Below are positions 1 to 13,400 of a stretch of 64,000 nt of DNA, in pieces (position 1 is the first letter of the stretch; each line of letters begins with the position of its first letter). A program made the position numbers and the translations under genes. The stretch is taken from contig NW_004624842.1 in assembly GCF_000247695.1 (NCBI RefSeq), forward strand, positions 6,187,087-6,251,086, written 5' to 3'. The stretch is from Heterocephalus glaber. Its lineage: Eukaryota; Chordata; Mammalia; Rodentia; Bathyergidae. The notes under the pieces are model-generated. The model was not told the origin of the DNA. It did no database searches and was given only the letters and a program-made list of their open reading frames with translations.

Positions 1-477
1 GTTTCCCCTAGAATTTGCCTTTTTGGGGTGGAAGTCTGAGTTTGTGCCTTGCTTAAATGTCTTCTCATTTTTATTTTTGGTACTGTCCTTGGTTTAGTTC
101 CTGGGTTGATGCTTTGAAGTTGCTTATTGTAGGTATCTTTGTTGCTGTATTTAGAACCCTTATGGAATGATTGCTTCTCAGAGGAGTCTTCCAGATATAG
201 CTGGTCTTTAGGTTTTGAGTCTGTAATGGCTCTGAGGCTGTTTCATTTTCATTATACCAGGAAGGACAACTGATTAGATCAATCACAACACCTTAGCCCA
301 AGTGATACAATCAGCAAAACAATAGCATTAAGTACCTCTTAGAAAATGACAATTTGTGATAGTTATTAATCTATCACCTTTAACTGTGTGAATGAAATCA
401 AAATCAAGGACCAACCCAACATATGTTTATAGTGAATAAACTCTTCAATAGAGCAACTTTACCCTTCTGTAATGGGG

Positions 478-800
478 AGTGAGAAGGATTTGAGGAGGGA
501 GGAATAGGTAGGTAGAAGGATAGGGGAAGGTTAGCAGTGAGGCCAGAGGGCACAGGTGAGAGAAGGAAAGAGAAGAAAAGAAAAAGAAAGAGGAAATATG
601 AATTAGGCCCAGAACAGGAACACAAAGGGAGATGAAGAGCAATGCAAGACAGCAAGGGAGTGAGGGAGAGAAAGAGAAAGAAAAGAGAAAAGAAAGAAAA
701 AAGAGAAAAGTAAAAATTTTAAAAGAGTAGAAAAAGAAGAAAACAAATTAAAAATAAGAGCAAAAATAGTGGCAATTTTGAAAATAACAGATAAAAGATA
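478..800. repeat. purine-rich low-complexity tract
   Basis: The plus strand is almost all A and G, in GAAAGA/AGGAAG patterns, for about 300 bases. No gene found within it. Confidence 0.8.
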
Positions 801-1434
801 GAAATGAAGGGCCTCCTTCAGGGTATGTCTCTGCGGTCACAATGGACAATGTGGGCAGCAGTATGCAGTTATAAGTCAATGAGTCTCAGTAAGCCAGTTA
901 GGCCCGTGAGATTCAGGCAGATTTCTGGCTGCAAGTCCCAAGTTGACCTCCCTGTCCTCCTGCAGGGTTGAACTCTGCAAGATTCTATTGCAGGTTCCAG
1001 CTGCCTTTCCCCTGAAGATAGTCCAGGTTCCGATGAGAGGTGATGATCCCTCCAACTTACCAAGTACAGTGGTCTGGTGGCCTTTACTACAGAGATTCTC
1101 TTCACTTTTCCAGTGGGCTTCAGTTTTCATCAGGGAACCCGAGAAAAGCCCTCTCTCTGTTGTTCACTTCTTCAGCTCAGGACAATGGTCTTTATGTCCC
1201 CCTGTGCCTCTGTAGTGTGGAACCAAGTAGCGCCACAGCCAAGAGGCCAGAGGCAGGGCGGGGGAGAGCGGCTGTTGTTGCAGGCACCCACGTGGCTACG
1301 CTGGCAGCTGGTGGGCATGCCTGGGGGGTTCTCACCATCTCCTGGTTGCAAGTGGACGTAGTGAGCTGGACGGAGTGGAGCTCAGTCAGCCCGAGACCAC
1401 TCTGCCCGTGCAGCTATGCTTGATACTTGAATTT

Positions 1435-1555
1435 CTGTATCTGGTTTATTTGATTTAATGTGATGTCCTTCTGGTCCATCCATTTTTATGCAAATGACAA
1501 AATTTCATTTTTTATTATGGCTGAATAAAACTCCATTGTGTATATATACTATAAA
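1435..1555 (-). mobile_element. L1 fragment (3' end of ORF2/3' UTR region)
   Basis: The minus strand reads through TTCATTTGCATAAAAATGGA-like and TATTCAGCCATAAT-like phrases typical of the L1 3' region. The GC-rich sequence at 810-1420 next to it may belong to the same or another L1, but I could not establish that. Confidence 0.5.
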
Positions 1556-2094
1556 AGAGAGGGGTGATCTAAGATTTGTATTCCTACTCTCTGTCAAGTT
1601 ACCCATCTGGTGGACTATGTATTAATGTAAACAATTTACATGTGTTTGAATTTGAGATCTGCTGCCCACTAATGTTGTTCCTTCCTTAGGGTGGAGGTCT
1701 GTGGGAGGAAGTGCAATTTACAGGTAAAAAGAGGTGGCCTATTTACAGGTGAAAGCAGCCTATTTGAAGGTGAAAGAGAAGAGAAAAAATAAAGTGGGTT
1801 TGTGTCCTAAAGCTGTATTTTTTTCTAAAGTATAATTTTTATATTCTAATTTTCCTGGTTTCCTTCTTATCTATTTTTATTTTTTTAATCCTATCTCAGA
1901 ACTGATCGTCCTTTTGATAACTGCCTACTGAACACCTCCTGAAGCCAAACCCTGTGTCAGATCTTAGTCCTTGTCCAAAAGGTGAGCCACCCTCCAAAGC
2001 AATTGATAAGCCACTGTGGTCAGCTTAGAACCTAGAGGAAAGAGTCTCACTATTTGCTCCTCCAAACAGCCACAGGAAGCTACTAATTTATTCC

Positions 2095-2245
2095 TATTTT
2101 GTATTTAAGAAAACTGAGGCATGGAAAAGGAAAATAAATTTCCCAGTCACACACCCAGTAAATGGCAGAACTGGGATTTGAACTCAAGAGCTCTGGCTCT
2201 AGAGTCCAAGATCTGGGTGCTTCAGTCATACTGCCAGACATGTGC
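2095..2245 (-). repeat. MIR SINE
   Basis: AAAACTGAGGCATGGAAAAG leads through CAGTCACACACCCAGTAAAT to GGATTTGAACTCAAGAGCTC, the antisense MIR core. Confidence 0.7.
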
Positions 2246-2394
2246 TAATAATGCTGCCCCCACCATGAATCTCCCTAGAGGGTAAGAAGTGCTTGGATTC
2301 TTGTCCCTTTCCTCAGTGTTCCTCAGGCCCACTCCTTGTCCGTAGACATGCTTGCTGAAAGTAAGCTGGTTGAACAGAGACAGGGGTGGAGGGC

Positions 2395-2475
2395 ATTATT
2401 CCAGGTAAAATAAACCAGGCACAGAAAGACAAATGTTGCACAATCTCACATAGAATCTAAAAAAAGGAAAAAAAT
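2395..2475 (+). mobile_element. L1 3' fragment
   Basis: AAACCAGGCACAGAAAGACA followed by a variant of the 'cacatgatctcac...gaatctaaaaa' pattern and an A-rich end. Confidence 0.5.
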
Positions 2476-3277
2476 CCAAATACAGAGCCACTGGGTCCTG
2501 GCCTGTCCCTGTGCATGGCTGGGAACAAGGTGGTACGGCTGAAGTGGATGCCACTTTCAGTCTCTGTGACCATGCAGGGCATGTCTGTGGGGAGCCGGGG
2601 TGAGGTACAGAGTCTGACTGTGGGCTCTCATGGCCCCAGAGGCTTCCTCTCCACCTTTGCCCAAGCTATCTCCTCAGCCTGGTGACTTAGCATTCTGGCA
2701 GTTGGGATGTTGTGCTTGGCCACCCAGGCTCTGCACTTGGCCCATCATCTTGCATTTTTTTCACTGTCATCCTATGGTTCTAGTTTCACTCCTGTTTTGC
2801 AGAAAAGAAAACTAAAAAGTACAGAGAGTCAGTGAAAGAGTGGGATTTGAATTCAGGTCTATTTGACTCTAAAGCTTGTGCTTTGATTGTCACACCAAAG
2901 AGCCATGCAGGAGCCACCTCCTTCCAGAACATACAACTGTGTCATGAGACTTTGTTGCAAAGAAAGGGCTCAGGGCTTGAGTCAGATGGGCCTTGAGGGC
3001 CCAGTAGCCCTGCTCACTGGCACCTATTGCCAAGGTCTGGGCTTCCCAGGACCTCTGAGACCAGGATTTTGACCTTCTGGAGTTTGGAACACATGGTATC
3101 TTGGCATTCTCCCACCTGCCAAGGAAGACCCAGAAAAGAACCTTTTTGCACAGAGACAGTGGCTGTGGGGCACACCTCATATATCAGAGCATACGGCCAA
3201 GTACAGAGGAGAGGCAGGGCAGGAGTTCCAGGGCATGTTACCCTTTCTTACCCAGAGCATGTTACCTCCTTCCTTTA

Positions 3278-3370
3278 TTTCTGTTTGTTGTTGTTGTTTG
3301 GTTTGGTTTGGTAAGGGGATCGAACTTGGGACCTTGCGCGGTGGCGCCTTGGAACTAAATCTCTGGCCCA
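3278..3370 (-). mobile_element. ID-like SINE
   Basis: Reverse-oriented copy with a (TTG)n/TTTGG-type tail and B box, flanked by CTCCTTCCTTTA at 3266-3277 and 3371-3382. The A-box half is shortened relative to the other copies. Confidence 0.8.
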
Positions 3371-4599
3371 CTCCTTCCTTTAGTTCTTAGAGCCAGACCT
3401 GATCCCTGGTTTTACACATGTTACAGGAATGCCACTACCCTGCTGAATAGGATCTCATCAGCTCAGACAGTCCCCAAGGGTCATCAGACTACAATCGGAC
3501 CAGCTGTCTAAGGGGAAGGGAAATATTCACTGTCTGTCCTTCCCTCTTTCAAACACATGCCCCATGCTAACACATCTTCTTTTGCAAGGTTTCCTTCTCA
3601 ACAGCTGGGCTGTGACTGAACCCCAGCATTAATGAGGGTACTGTGCAGCTGCAAGAGACCCCTGGAGGACACATGGAGGCCACAGCCACCCACCATGGGG
3701 CTAGAGAGTTCCAGAGTGGCATTCAGTGTTGCATATCCTTACTGTGATCCTCCTGGAGTCCCATCCTCACCCTAAAGACTGGAGGCTGCTGGATTTGCTG
3801 CGAGCAAAGAGAGATATAAGAAAATTAGAAGATGAAGATTGTAGATGTTAGATACTACATGATAGGAGCTACCACGAGAAAGACCTGTGTGGCTTTACTG
3901 GAGAACCCTGTGATCTCTGGTCTTGATCTTTCCTCATTTCCCCCACACTCATCATTTTTTTTAAAAGGCCCTAATAGATGGGAGAAGAGACTCTCAGAAA
4001 GGATGGGACTGATAGAAGGTCCCAGAGAAGAAGTGGCTAAACTGGGATTTGAACTCAAGTCTCAGGACGCCCAGCTTGAGGAGTTGTCTCCTCTCTTCTT
4101 TTGGCTTCATCATAACTGTGGGAAACTCTTAGGGAAACAACAGAGGACCTGAGATAAGTCAGCCCCTCCCCCCAGCTTCCCCAGAACAACAGGCCACCCC
4201 TCCTGTTTGAGGGGGGTCCCATGGTTAATCAATGCTTTGGAGGAGTTATTTTCTTTCTAAAGAGCTCAAGCTCACCAGCTGTCAAGTTTCCTGACCTGAA
4301 TATTCCTCAGAACATCACTGAGGCCAACAAGACCCCTGCGGCCACAGAAACCCCCGGAGCACCATCCAGAGCCAGGGAGCCCATTGCCTCCAGGAGATCT
4401 TTGCCACTAGGTGGTGTCCTGCTGCCCAGAGGGAGGTTAAGAAGTCTGTCACTGTCATGGCTTGTAGGTCTAGATGTCACCCCAAAGCCTCATGGGGCTT
4501 TTTCGGAGGTGGCTGGATCTAGAACGTGTGACACAGGGATTGATTCATGGTGCAAGGCTAGTATCAAGGGCACTAGGATTAAGGGCGTGAGGGCTATCC

Positions 4600-4855
4600 A
4601 CCCCTAGGATGGGTATCCTGGACAAGATATAAGGGACAGAAAGCACTGTGGTCATCCCTTGTTGCTTTGCTACCTTCTGCTCACCATGAACTGTTTCTGC
4701 TCTGCCATGCCTGTCTTGCCTCCACCCTGCCTTGGAGCCATCTGACTATGGGCTGAAACCTCTACAAAGTGTGACCCAAGTAAACCTTTCCTTCTTTTAA
4801 CTTTGGGTGTCAGATATTTTGTCTCAGCAACAAGAGAAAAGTAAGTAACACAGTT
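4600..4855 (+). mobile_element. 3' part of a related LTR-like element
   Basis: It has the same tail pattern as 33716-34082 (GGGCTGAAACCTCTACAAAG, CTTTCCTTCTTTTAACTTTG, ending AAGTAAGTAACACAG). The start is unclear. Confidence 0.4.
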
Positions 4856-5488
4856 CCCTCTCGAATAATGGGCAGCCATGAAAGGGACCATAGCCTCTCC
4901 CCAGCCCCCACCTACTGTGGCAGGGCTTCCTCCCCTCTAGACCTTCCCCACAGCCTGGACAGGACTCTGGCTCTACCTCTCTCTTAGCTCAGGGCCAAGA
5001 GTGTGGATGTTATTAAGAAAACCAAGAAAACCCATAACCTGGGATCCTGGGGAGGGGAAGGGTAGACTGTGAGAGCCCCCAGAGGCAGCTCTGATGTTGT
5101 ATTTACTCCCCAAAGAGGAGCTCATTGGTAGCTCTTCCAACCCTCTTCCTTCCCTTACCCTGTGCTCCTGTTTATTCCCTTTAGTCCTCAAAATCATCTC
5201 AAAATTATCTCTACATTTACTTATCAATGTTTTCTCAGACTTCATTATTCAAGATCTGTCTTGTGGACTAGATCAAGACTTCACAAGGGCAGAAACCCAT
5301 CACTCTTGCCAAGAGTAGAGTTCCCAGTGCCATTCAGTGAATGACAGAATGAATGAATGATGTAGGCAGGAATCAAACACTGAATCAGACAACTTTACAG
5401 TTTAGCTTTCTGATGTTTTAAGCCAAAGAAAACATACAAGGCATTGAGGAAAGTACCTTTTCAAAAGACAACAGGAGGGAAAACTGCC

Positions 5489-5578
5489 TTTGTTTTCTGT
5501 TGTTTTTGTGGTGCTAGGGATTAGACCTGGGGCTTTTGGCATGTTAGGCAAATCCTCTACCACTGAACTGCCCTCTCT
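5489..5578 (-). mobile_element. old ID-like SINE
   Basis: A diverged reverse-oriented copy with B-box-like GGGATTAGACCTGGGG and A-box-like TACCACTGAACTG. Confidence 0.6.
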
Positions 5579-5744
5579 GTGCCCCGCCTCTGCAGCTGTC
5601 CAAAGCAGGCCTGACTGGCTCTGGGAAGGTCCTCTGGGAACTGTGTTGGCCAGGAGACCTGGCAGGTGCCCCCATCCTCAGCTTGGCTCTGCTCAGAGCC
5701 GAGGGCTCTCAGGGCTTATAGCTTTAGGGTTAACCAATTCTGCT

Positions 5745-5965
5745 ATTAGCCACAGCGAGCACATATTGAACACCTACTGTGAGTCAGCCTCAGTGCTAAA
5801 CACCTGGGAAAGCATAATCTCATTAAATATTAAATATTATTATTTATTTTGAGGATGGGGAGACTGAGGTTCAGAAAGGCTAAGGGCCCCATCAAGTCAC
5901 CCACTCAAATGACAGAGAAACTACTTGAGTCCATCTTGCTTACTTAGAAATTCTTGCTCCTTAAT
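5745..5965 (-). repeat. MIR SINE
   Basis: Near full-length antisense copy from ACACCTACTGTGAGTCAGCC through GGGGAGACTGAGGTTCAGAA. Confidence 0.65.
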
Positions 5966-6489
5966 GACCTCCTGATGCCACAGTTGACATTAATGTGGAC
6001 AGGAACCCTCTGTAGCATACTTTGTGCTTATTTTTAGTGTGAAGAGTCCGTTGCTTCCCTCCCTGTCCATGGATGGGGTTTCAGGAAGCCTTGGGGTGGG
6101 GTTGTCCTGGGGGGACAGTGACATGGCCAGATCTGGTTTTCCTGGAATGTACAGACTTTGGGCTTTCTGTCTAGAAGCCAAAGATGGGCCCTAGAGGACT
6201 ATTTTGGGAGCCTCTCTGCCTGTTTTCTGGGCTGGTGCTGTATCCTTGCTCCATAGGCTTAAATTCAAAAGCAAGAGGTGCCTTGTGATTCTGCAGACTC
6301 ACCCTCCCCTCAGCTATCTCCCCCTATCCAGGAGAACCCTGTATGTGTTTGGGAGGAGGGTTGCAGCATCCCTGAGGTCTTCAGTGTGTCTGTCTGTCTC
6401 TCCTCCCTGCCTGGGCAGGTCAGGAGGGCTTTGGTGTCAAACTCAGCCTATGGTGACCCCTACAACTTGTGAGCAGAGGCAGCAGTGCG

Positions 6490-6680
6490 GTGAGCTGTCG
6501 GACCATAGGCCCTGGAGCTGAGCCACCGGGCTCAAACTTCAGCTGTGTGACACTGGGTAAGTCACTGCACCTCTCAGTTCCTCAATTTCTTTATCTGTAA
6601 AACGGGCTGTCCTGGTAGGTACCCTGTAGTGCTCTCAGGAGATTAAATGAGACCACTTTCCAAAGTCACAGTCCAGGGTT
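6490..6680 (+). repeat. MIR SINE
   Basis: Sense copy: TGTGTGACACTGGGTAAGTC, CTCAATTTCTTTATCTGTAA, GAGATTAAATGAGACCAC. Confidence 0.7.
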
Positions 6681-7215
6681 CAGTAGGTCCTGAGCACTTA
6701 ACAGGCAGGAGCTCACTGCAGGAAGTGGCAGAAGCCCCCTTCACCACTCCTCTGGGACCTGGCATGTACCCATCCACCCTTCTAGACCACAGAAAGTCAC
6801 AGTGGGGAAACAGGAAGAGAGGAAAGGCAGAGAGCAACTGAGAGTCATGAAGGAGAGGGGACTCTATTCACAGTAGCACACAGGAGTTGGGCTCTGATAA
6901 CCCCTCGAAATATGAATCGTGATGATTTTGAGCTTAGAGCCCCAGGGTCCTGGTCCTCCCCATGTGTGAGGAGTGGGGCAGGAACTGAGGCAAGAGGGGT
7001 CAGCAAAGGTGAGAGTAGAAGGAAGCTACCAAGAGTGGAATTAAAGCCCTCTTGCTTATCAGCAGGGTCCTGGGATTCGCCTGACATTTTCCAGTCATGG
7101 TCTGGACCATCCCCAGCTGCCAGACACCCCTTGCTCAGTCACAGAGGGAAGAAAACACCCAAACCTTGGAGGATCCTTCACAGAGACTCACTCCAGCTGC
7201 AGGGAAGGTGGAATC

Positions 7216-7221
7216 TTTATT
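7216..7221 (-). terminator. BPIFB4: BPIFB4 poly(A) signal
   Basis: AATAAA on the minus strand lies 265-270 bases past the BPIFB4 stop codon, so the last exon runs from 7509 to about 7200 and is mostly 3' UTR. Confidence 0.8.
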
Positions 7222-7485
7222 GAAAGTGTAACAGACTACCTGGGTCCTCCAGCTCGGTCCCCAAGGTCCCCTCCCTCCCCCTGCAGACTGATGTGTAGGC
7301 CAGTGTTCGCCAACAAAGCAGTGGCTGGAGCGATTCTCTTCAGAGTGGGGACAGGTGAGGAAGAGGGCAGGAGGGCTGGGGGGACCTGTCATGGAGGCTG
7401 AAGAGAAGTGCCAAGGACTGTGTGCAGGCCAGGTGGCTCCAGGGCTGGTTCTGGTTCCTTCCAGCAGCATCTCTGTCTCTGTCAC

Positions 7486-10400
7486 TCATGTGCTGAGCAC
7501 CAGGAGGTCCTTGGAAGGTAGAACAGAGAACCAGGTGAGCAGGCAAGATGGCTCTGAACAGTGGTGATGAAGAGGCTCGTGTGGGCCTGCCAATCCCTGG
7601 CTGGGCCATTATCCTGCCCAGTAGAGAGAGCCTGGGTCAAGAGCCTTCCCTTTTTGCCCCTCATCTCCTTCATTCCCGAAATAAGAGAAAGAGGCCTGAG
7701 CTCTTCTCTCCAGTCTTTCAAAAACCCAGTTTATATAATTTTTTAAAGTTCTACAACCAATAATGAAAGTAATGAATTATAGCCCACATAACAAAATAAA
7801 TATCCATGAGTCCATATTGATATAAATAATTGACTGAACATATAAATAAATGGGGGGACTGCTCTTCCTTAAAGAATTTCAACTAATAACTGTAAAAAAC
7901 GTACAGAAACAGAAAATCCCCATTATGTATGTCACATACACAATGGAGTGTACCAAAATTGGTGGGAGAAGGTCTGGTGAGAAACAGGGCATGTGCATGG
8001 TCTCAAAGAACCTCCTTGTAAGACATTTATTAGTGACAAAGGGAAAAATAGTGGCTTTACAGTAGGGAAACCTGGCAGGAACCACCTTAAGCAAGTGACA
8101 ACAGTGAAGCTGTCCAGGACTATGTCACATGGGCATTGTGCCCCAAATATAATATGTGGAGAAGGGCACACACCCACTTCTATAAAGTTCTTGCCAAAAA
8201 AAATGTGACCTCCACTAAACAATGAGAAAAAATCAGATCTACCTTGAAGTGTATACCACAAACAGGCCAGGCTTATTGGAAATGTCAAGGTCATAAAGTG
8301 CAAGGAAAAGGTGAGGAGCTGTCCAGATGGGAGAACTCTAAGGAGATGTGACAACAAGATGCAAGATCCTGCACTAAATCCTGAACTGGACACAGGACAT
8401 GGTGGGAGAGCTGGTGGAAAAGGTGTGTGGATTAATGCTCATGGATCAGTTTCTGGGTTTCAAGTGACTGCACTCTGGTTATAGAAGATACTAGCATTAG
8501 GGGATTCTGGGAAAAGAATATTTGGAACAATCTGTTCTATTTTGTGCAGCTTTCCTCTTAGTTTAAAATCATATCAAAAATTTAAAATAAATGGCTAGAT
8601 CCATATAAAAATGACAAGATGAGCAGTCACCATTCACAGGGGCTACAAGGCCAGGCACAGGGCTGAGGTTGTGAAAACTTCAAACCTAATATCCGTCTTA
8701 CATTTTCATAACAGGTACTTGTGCTGTCTCCTTTATGGTTCCGAAATAAAACTCATAGGTTACATAACCTACTTCTACAGATATATTTTAAACCAGTATG
8801 TTCTCTTACTGTAATGTTAAGGAGAAATAAAAATAATTTATAATAAAATAATATGTATTTCCATATGAAAATATTCAAGCATGATTATTCATCCCTACCA
8901 ATTTTCAAAAGGTCTGGGGGAGAGGCTGGGTGCAGTACAGCCCCATTGAGAACCACTAGTTTGAGCTGCTTCATTTTATTTCAATACAGACTCCACTTCT
9001 CTCCAGCTAGGTGTCTCTGGGCAAGTGGCCTACCCTCTGACACTCAGGCCCTTCACCTTGCATGTGAGGATAACATCAGCCAAGACTGGGGCAAGACGCA
9101 GACTCACATCCAACATTGCATAGGGCACACGCTGCAAGAATGGGGAAATCACAACGACCATGACAATTACGGTGATGATGACAAATTTGGGCCAGTCCTG
9201 CTCACATTTCCTATTTCTGTCTTTGTTTAGGCAACTAATAACAGTCAGCAATACAATGCCAGGTAGTTTAATTTCTCACCACAAACTCCCCAAGATAGGT
9301 ATCATTATTCCCCATTGTCAGATTAGGGAAACTGAGACTCAGCAATGCTAGGGTCCTGCAGCAGCTCAAGGGATAAAACCAAGGCAGGCACCCCTGGGAC
9401 TGTCCCAGAGCCTGCATCTGTCCACTGCCCACACTGTCATCCAAGTTCACTGCCCACCTCCCTTGGCTGCTCCCCTAGTGTGGGCAAGCATGGGGTGTGT
9501 GGGAGGAGCCATCAGCTGTGCAAATAGGAGCAGCTTTGGAAAGGACATTGCCAATCTGGAGCAAAAGCCTGTCTGTCCATATCTTGACCAGCATATTCCA
9601 AGGAACTAAATCCTGGATCTAGAAACAATTTGGCAAACCAAGATGTTCACTGCAGGATTCTGTTTTATAAAGTTAACATGGTAATGGTGGACATTTCTAG
9701 AGTGCTCACCATGCACCAGGGTCTGGGCAAGCACTTTCCATGCAGAATCTCATTTTATCCTAGAGACAGCCCTGTGGCTATGTACCATGATAAGCCTCTT
9801 TTTTTTTTTTTTTTTGATAAGCCTCTTTTTATAGAGGAGAAAACTGAGGTTCAGAGAAGTTAAGTTGTTTGACCAGGACCACCCAGCTGGAAACTGGCAG
9901 AGGCAGGATTTGAACCCAGGCTGTTGGGCTCCACACCTTCATTCCTTAACCACAGTATTCTGCTGACTCCCAATCAAAGCCATGTTTGAAAATAAAACTC
10001 CAGAAAGACTGGACTAAAAATCCATCACAGTGTTCCGAGGTGTAATTACTGAGCTGCATACGTATCTAGGAGGATACACATGAATTTGTCTAACCTTTTC
10101 TGTATTTTTCAACTTTCAGATGCTGAGCACATGTGGCCTTTATAGTGGAAACAAGAGACCCTGCATTTGAACTTCAAGGCATCTGCCATCATTATAACGA
10201 GTCAATTACTTCAGGAATATTTACCCAAAGTCCTGTGTCCCCACTGGGCTGGGGAAGCTTCACAAAGGCCAGGACTGTACTTGTTCATTTCTATATCCTC
10301 AGTACTTTTGGCACAAATACAGTAGGTGTTCAGTAAAAGCTCTTCCAATGTACTACATCACATTTCCACCTTAGGCAAGCCTGTTACTACTCTGAGCCTC

Positions 10401-13400
10401 AGTTGCCCCATCTGGAAGATGGAGACAGTGACATCTACGGCGAGTTCTCAATAAGACTGTGGATGTGAGAGTTTCCTTTAAGGATTCTACCAACTTTGTT
10501 CCTATTCCCTCAGCCCTGAACTTTGAAGGGAGAGGCTCTAGCCCCTCCCATTCTCTTCTTCCCAATTGTTGGCCTGATCTTTTGCAGGGACCAAAGGTGA
10601 CAGCAAAGGACAGAAGGAGATGCAGAACAGAGTTCTATCTTCCCTTACCTCTAAGACATCGATGTCTGCATTGCTGAAGTCGATGCTGAGGATTTTGGGG
10701 AGAGGGACCCCAGAACCCAGCACAGCTATAAAAAAGAAAAAAAAAGGTCATCAGGCACAGTCAACATGGCCAAGAAGTATCTGCCTAACCAGAATCCCCC
10801 TGTATTTGTAAGAAGATTAGCCACTTCGGTCATTTCCTGAGGTCTTTGCCCCTGCCTGGAGCACACTCCCTTGCCCTGGCCTTGCTGGTGAGCATTGAGC
10901 CTTCCCTGAGACTCTTTCCCACATCACCTCTTGTGAGGCTTCCTGTACCCCAGCCCTGGTATCTCCCCCACCCCACCCCTGACCTTGCCCATTAGGGAAA
11001 TAAATCATGATATATGAACTCCCTGTTTCTACATCTGTTGCCTCTAATCTGTGGGTCCTTGCAGGGAAGGAGGGGAAGACAAAGGTTTGCTGAGTGAAAA
11101 AGACGAAGATGCATGGGAGTTCCCAACACATGGCTGCCATGGATTTGCCATTTGGTTTCAGATTGTCTGAACCTAAGTAGACTTGCTGACTAATGTTCTG
11201 GCAAGAAGGGAGGGAGAAATGGAGTAAGGAAGGGAGGATGAGCTGGTTGGGTGTGGCCAAGTGAAGTTAAACAGACTTCTTGATTCCACAAGGACTTTTT
11301 AGAGAGCCAAAGACATTGTAAGTCTACCCTATAAGATTATCTTCAGCATTTCCCAGTCTTGCTTGGCCATAGAACCCTTTTTCAGGGTATTTGGTGGGAC
11401 TGTTTTATGGCACCCACTTTGGGAACCACAGATCTAGTCCAATCTCTTAATTGTGAAAGTGATAGACTGCATTTCAGTGAGATGGAAGAACTTTCCCCAA
11501 GTGCACACCACATCTTAGTGACTAAGGCAGGTCAAGAATCTCAATCTCTTGGCTCCCAGGTCAGCCAGCCCAGTTCCTACACCATGCTCCATCCCTGGGG
11601 AGCATGCATGGGCTTTGTGACCAGCTCTTTCTCTACCATTGAGACTCAGCCTCTCCTGGTGATGAGTCCCAGAATAAGGGTCTGCATGACATCAAGATCT
11701 CTCCAAACATATGGCTGGTGATATCAACTAGGAGTGCCAGCCCTCTTTGTCCTCTCTTCTGTGAGGCAGGAGTGGGGAGAAGGAGTTTGGAGCTCAGGTC
11801 ACCAATCATAACACGATTGTCCAGCTGCTCAAACAGCTGTCCCAGCCTCCAAATGACCCCCTTACTTCAACAAGGACCTCATGATCACACTCTTGAGATG
11901 CCACAGTGAGAATAAAGCATGCTCAGTCTAGACCACCTAGAGAGTTAGCAAGGACATCTCATTGATAATGCAGGAAGATACTGATTAGGAAGTGGGGGAT
12001 ATGGGTCAGGTCAACTTTAGTTTTATCTGCAGATTGAACTTTTCAGGAGATGTAGTCCCTGTATAATTAAAAATAAATTCATTTTTAAAAAGAAGTCAGG
12101 AGAGGGACAACCCACTTTCTGGTCCCCCTTCTGTGACTCTTAGACCGAAGCTTTCTCTCTCTCGATAAATTTTTCCTACTCTTAACCTCCATTGTTCCTA
12201 GAATTCATTCTTTGATTTTAGAGGACATGAACTCACGTTTTGGATATCTAGTAGGTTTGGGAGTGACATCTCTTCCCCTATATCATTTTGGAGGTTCCAC
12301 CAAGATTACTGGTCAGAGGTAAGAGTTTGCTTTTGTTCCATAGGTTTTAACTTTGGCCTTTTTGCTTCATAGATTGTTACTATTAATTTCATAGGCTCTG
12401 GCTACTTGTTTCATAGATTCTGGTTTTTGTTTCATAAATTCTGGCCTTTGTTTTGGCTTTTGTTTCCAAAGTGTCTTAATTTTAAGCTGTATATTTTAAA
12501 TGTTTACATTTCTTGTTTTTCTTATGTATTGTCTTTTGTTAAAATTATGTTATATTCTTGTTTTGTATGTGTTGCATTTGGACTTAGTTGCTTAAAAATG
12601 TTGTAAAATGGGTCTCTTATGAAATCGTCTCAGATAAAAACAGTTCAAGCTTTTATCTGTCACTTATAGAATGCCAAACAGTGGTTACTCTGCCAGCTAA
12701 TAATTGCCTTTAGGGCAGCTGCCACTCTCAAAGCAGAGGACAGGTTTCCCTGGTTGCCCTCTGGTGAATCCTCACTCCCTTTGACACCGATGGCAGGTGG
12801 AAGGTTGACCAGATAGGCAATTGGGTTCCTTTCAGAGACAGATCTCTGATTGAATGGAACTAGTAGAAACTGAGGTGACAACTGAGGGGTCATGGCCAGG
12901 GCTACTTTCTGGGGGATACCCAAAGGTCCCTCTGAAGAAACTAGCTCCTGACAGCCCATCTGGGTAATCAGCAGAAAATCTCCACATCTTGTTCGTAGCT
13001 GGACTCCTCAGTGAGGTGAAAGGGGAACTCTGTCAGTGATCATCAGATATCCTCTGTCTCAGAGTGATCTGAAACAATGCCATCAGAACCCTTCCTTAAG
13101 CCTCCGTTAAGAGTTGAGCTACAGGTTTGGAGTGCTTTCTCTACTGCTAGTAAGACCTATAGACAAATGTACAAAACAAATATTTGATAGAGTAAAAATA
13201 CCTGAACCTTCTCTCCCACCTATGCATGGTCTTCATCATTTATGTGTGTAGGGGAGAAAAATGCCTTTTCTGATAGATTATGGTCTTTGGAACATTGATT
13301 GTGGACTTATAAAATGCTGTATCATAAGTTTTGGGGATGTTTATCCAGCTTGAACTTCATTTGAGCTTTTTCTCTCTGCTAGTGAGTTTAAAAATCCACT

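Larger units (their letters stand above)
1..7195. other. intergenic sequence downstream of BPIFB4
   Basis: No exon with a splice-bounded open frame or BPI-family similarity was found on either strand. The content is repeats (L1, MIR, ID-like, LTR tail, purine tract) and unassigned sequence. In human the next gene in this direction is BPIFA2, tens of kilobases away, so its absence here is expected. Confidence 0.7.

Noticed and set aside
4221..4607. A 128-codon plus-strand open frame between the BPIFB4 3' end and the window start
   Set aside because: Low similarity to anything I know; it overlaps the start of an LTR-like repeat and has no flanking splice signals.
1..7195. Search for a BPIFA2-type gene downstream of BPIFB4
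   Set aside because: No BPI-family exon, signal-peptide exon or short terminal exon pattern was found on either strand.
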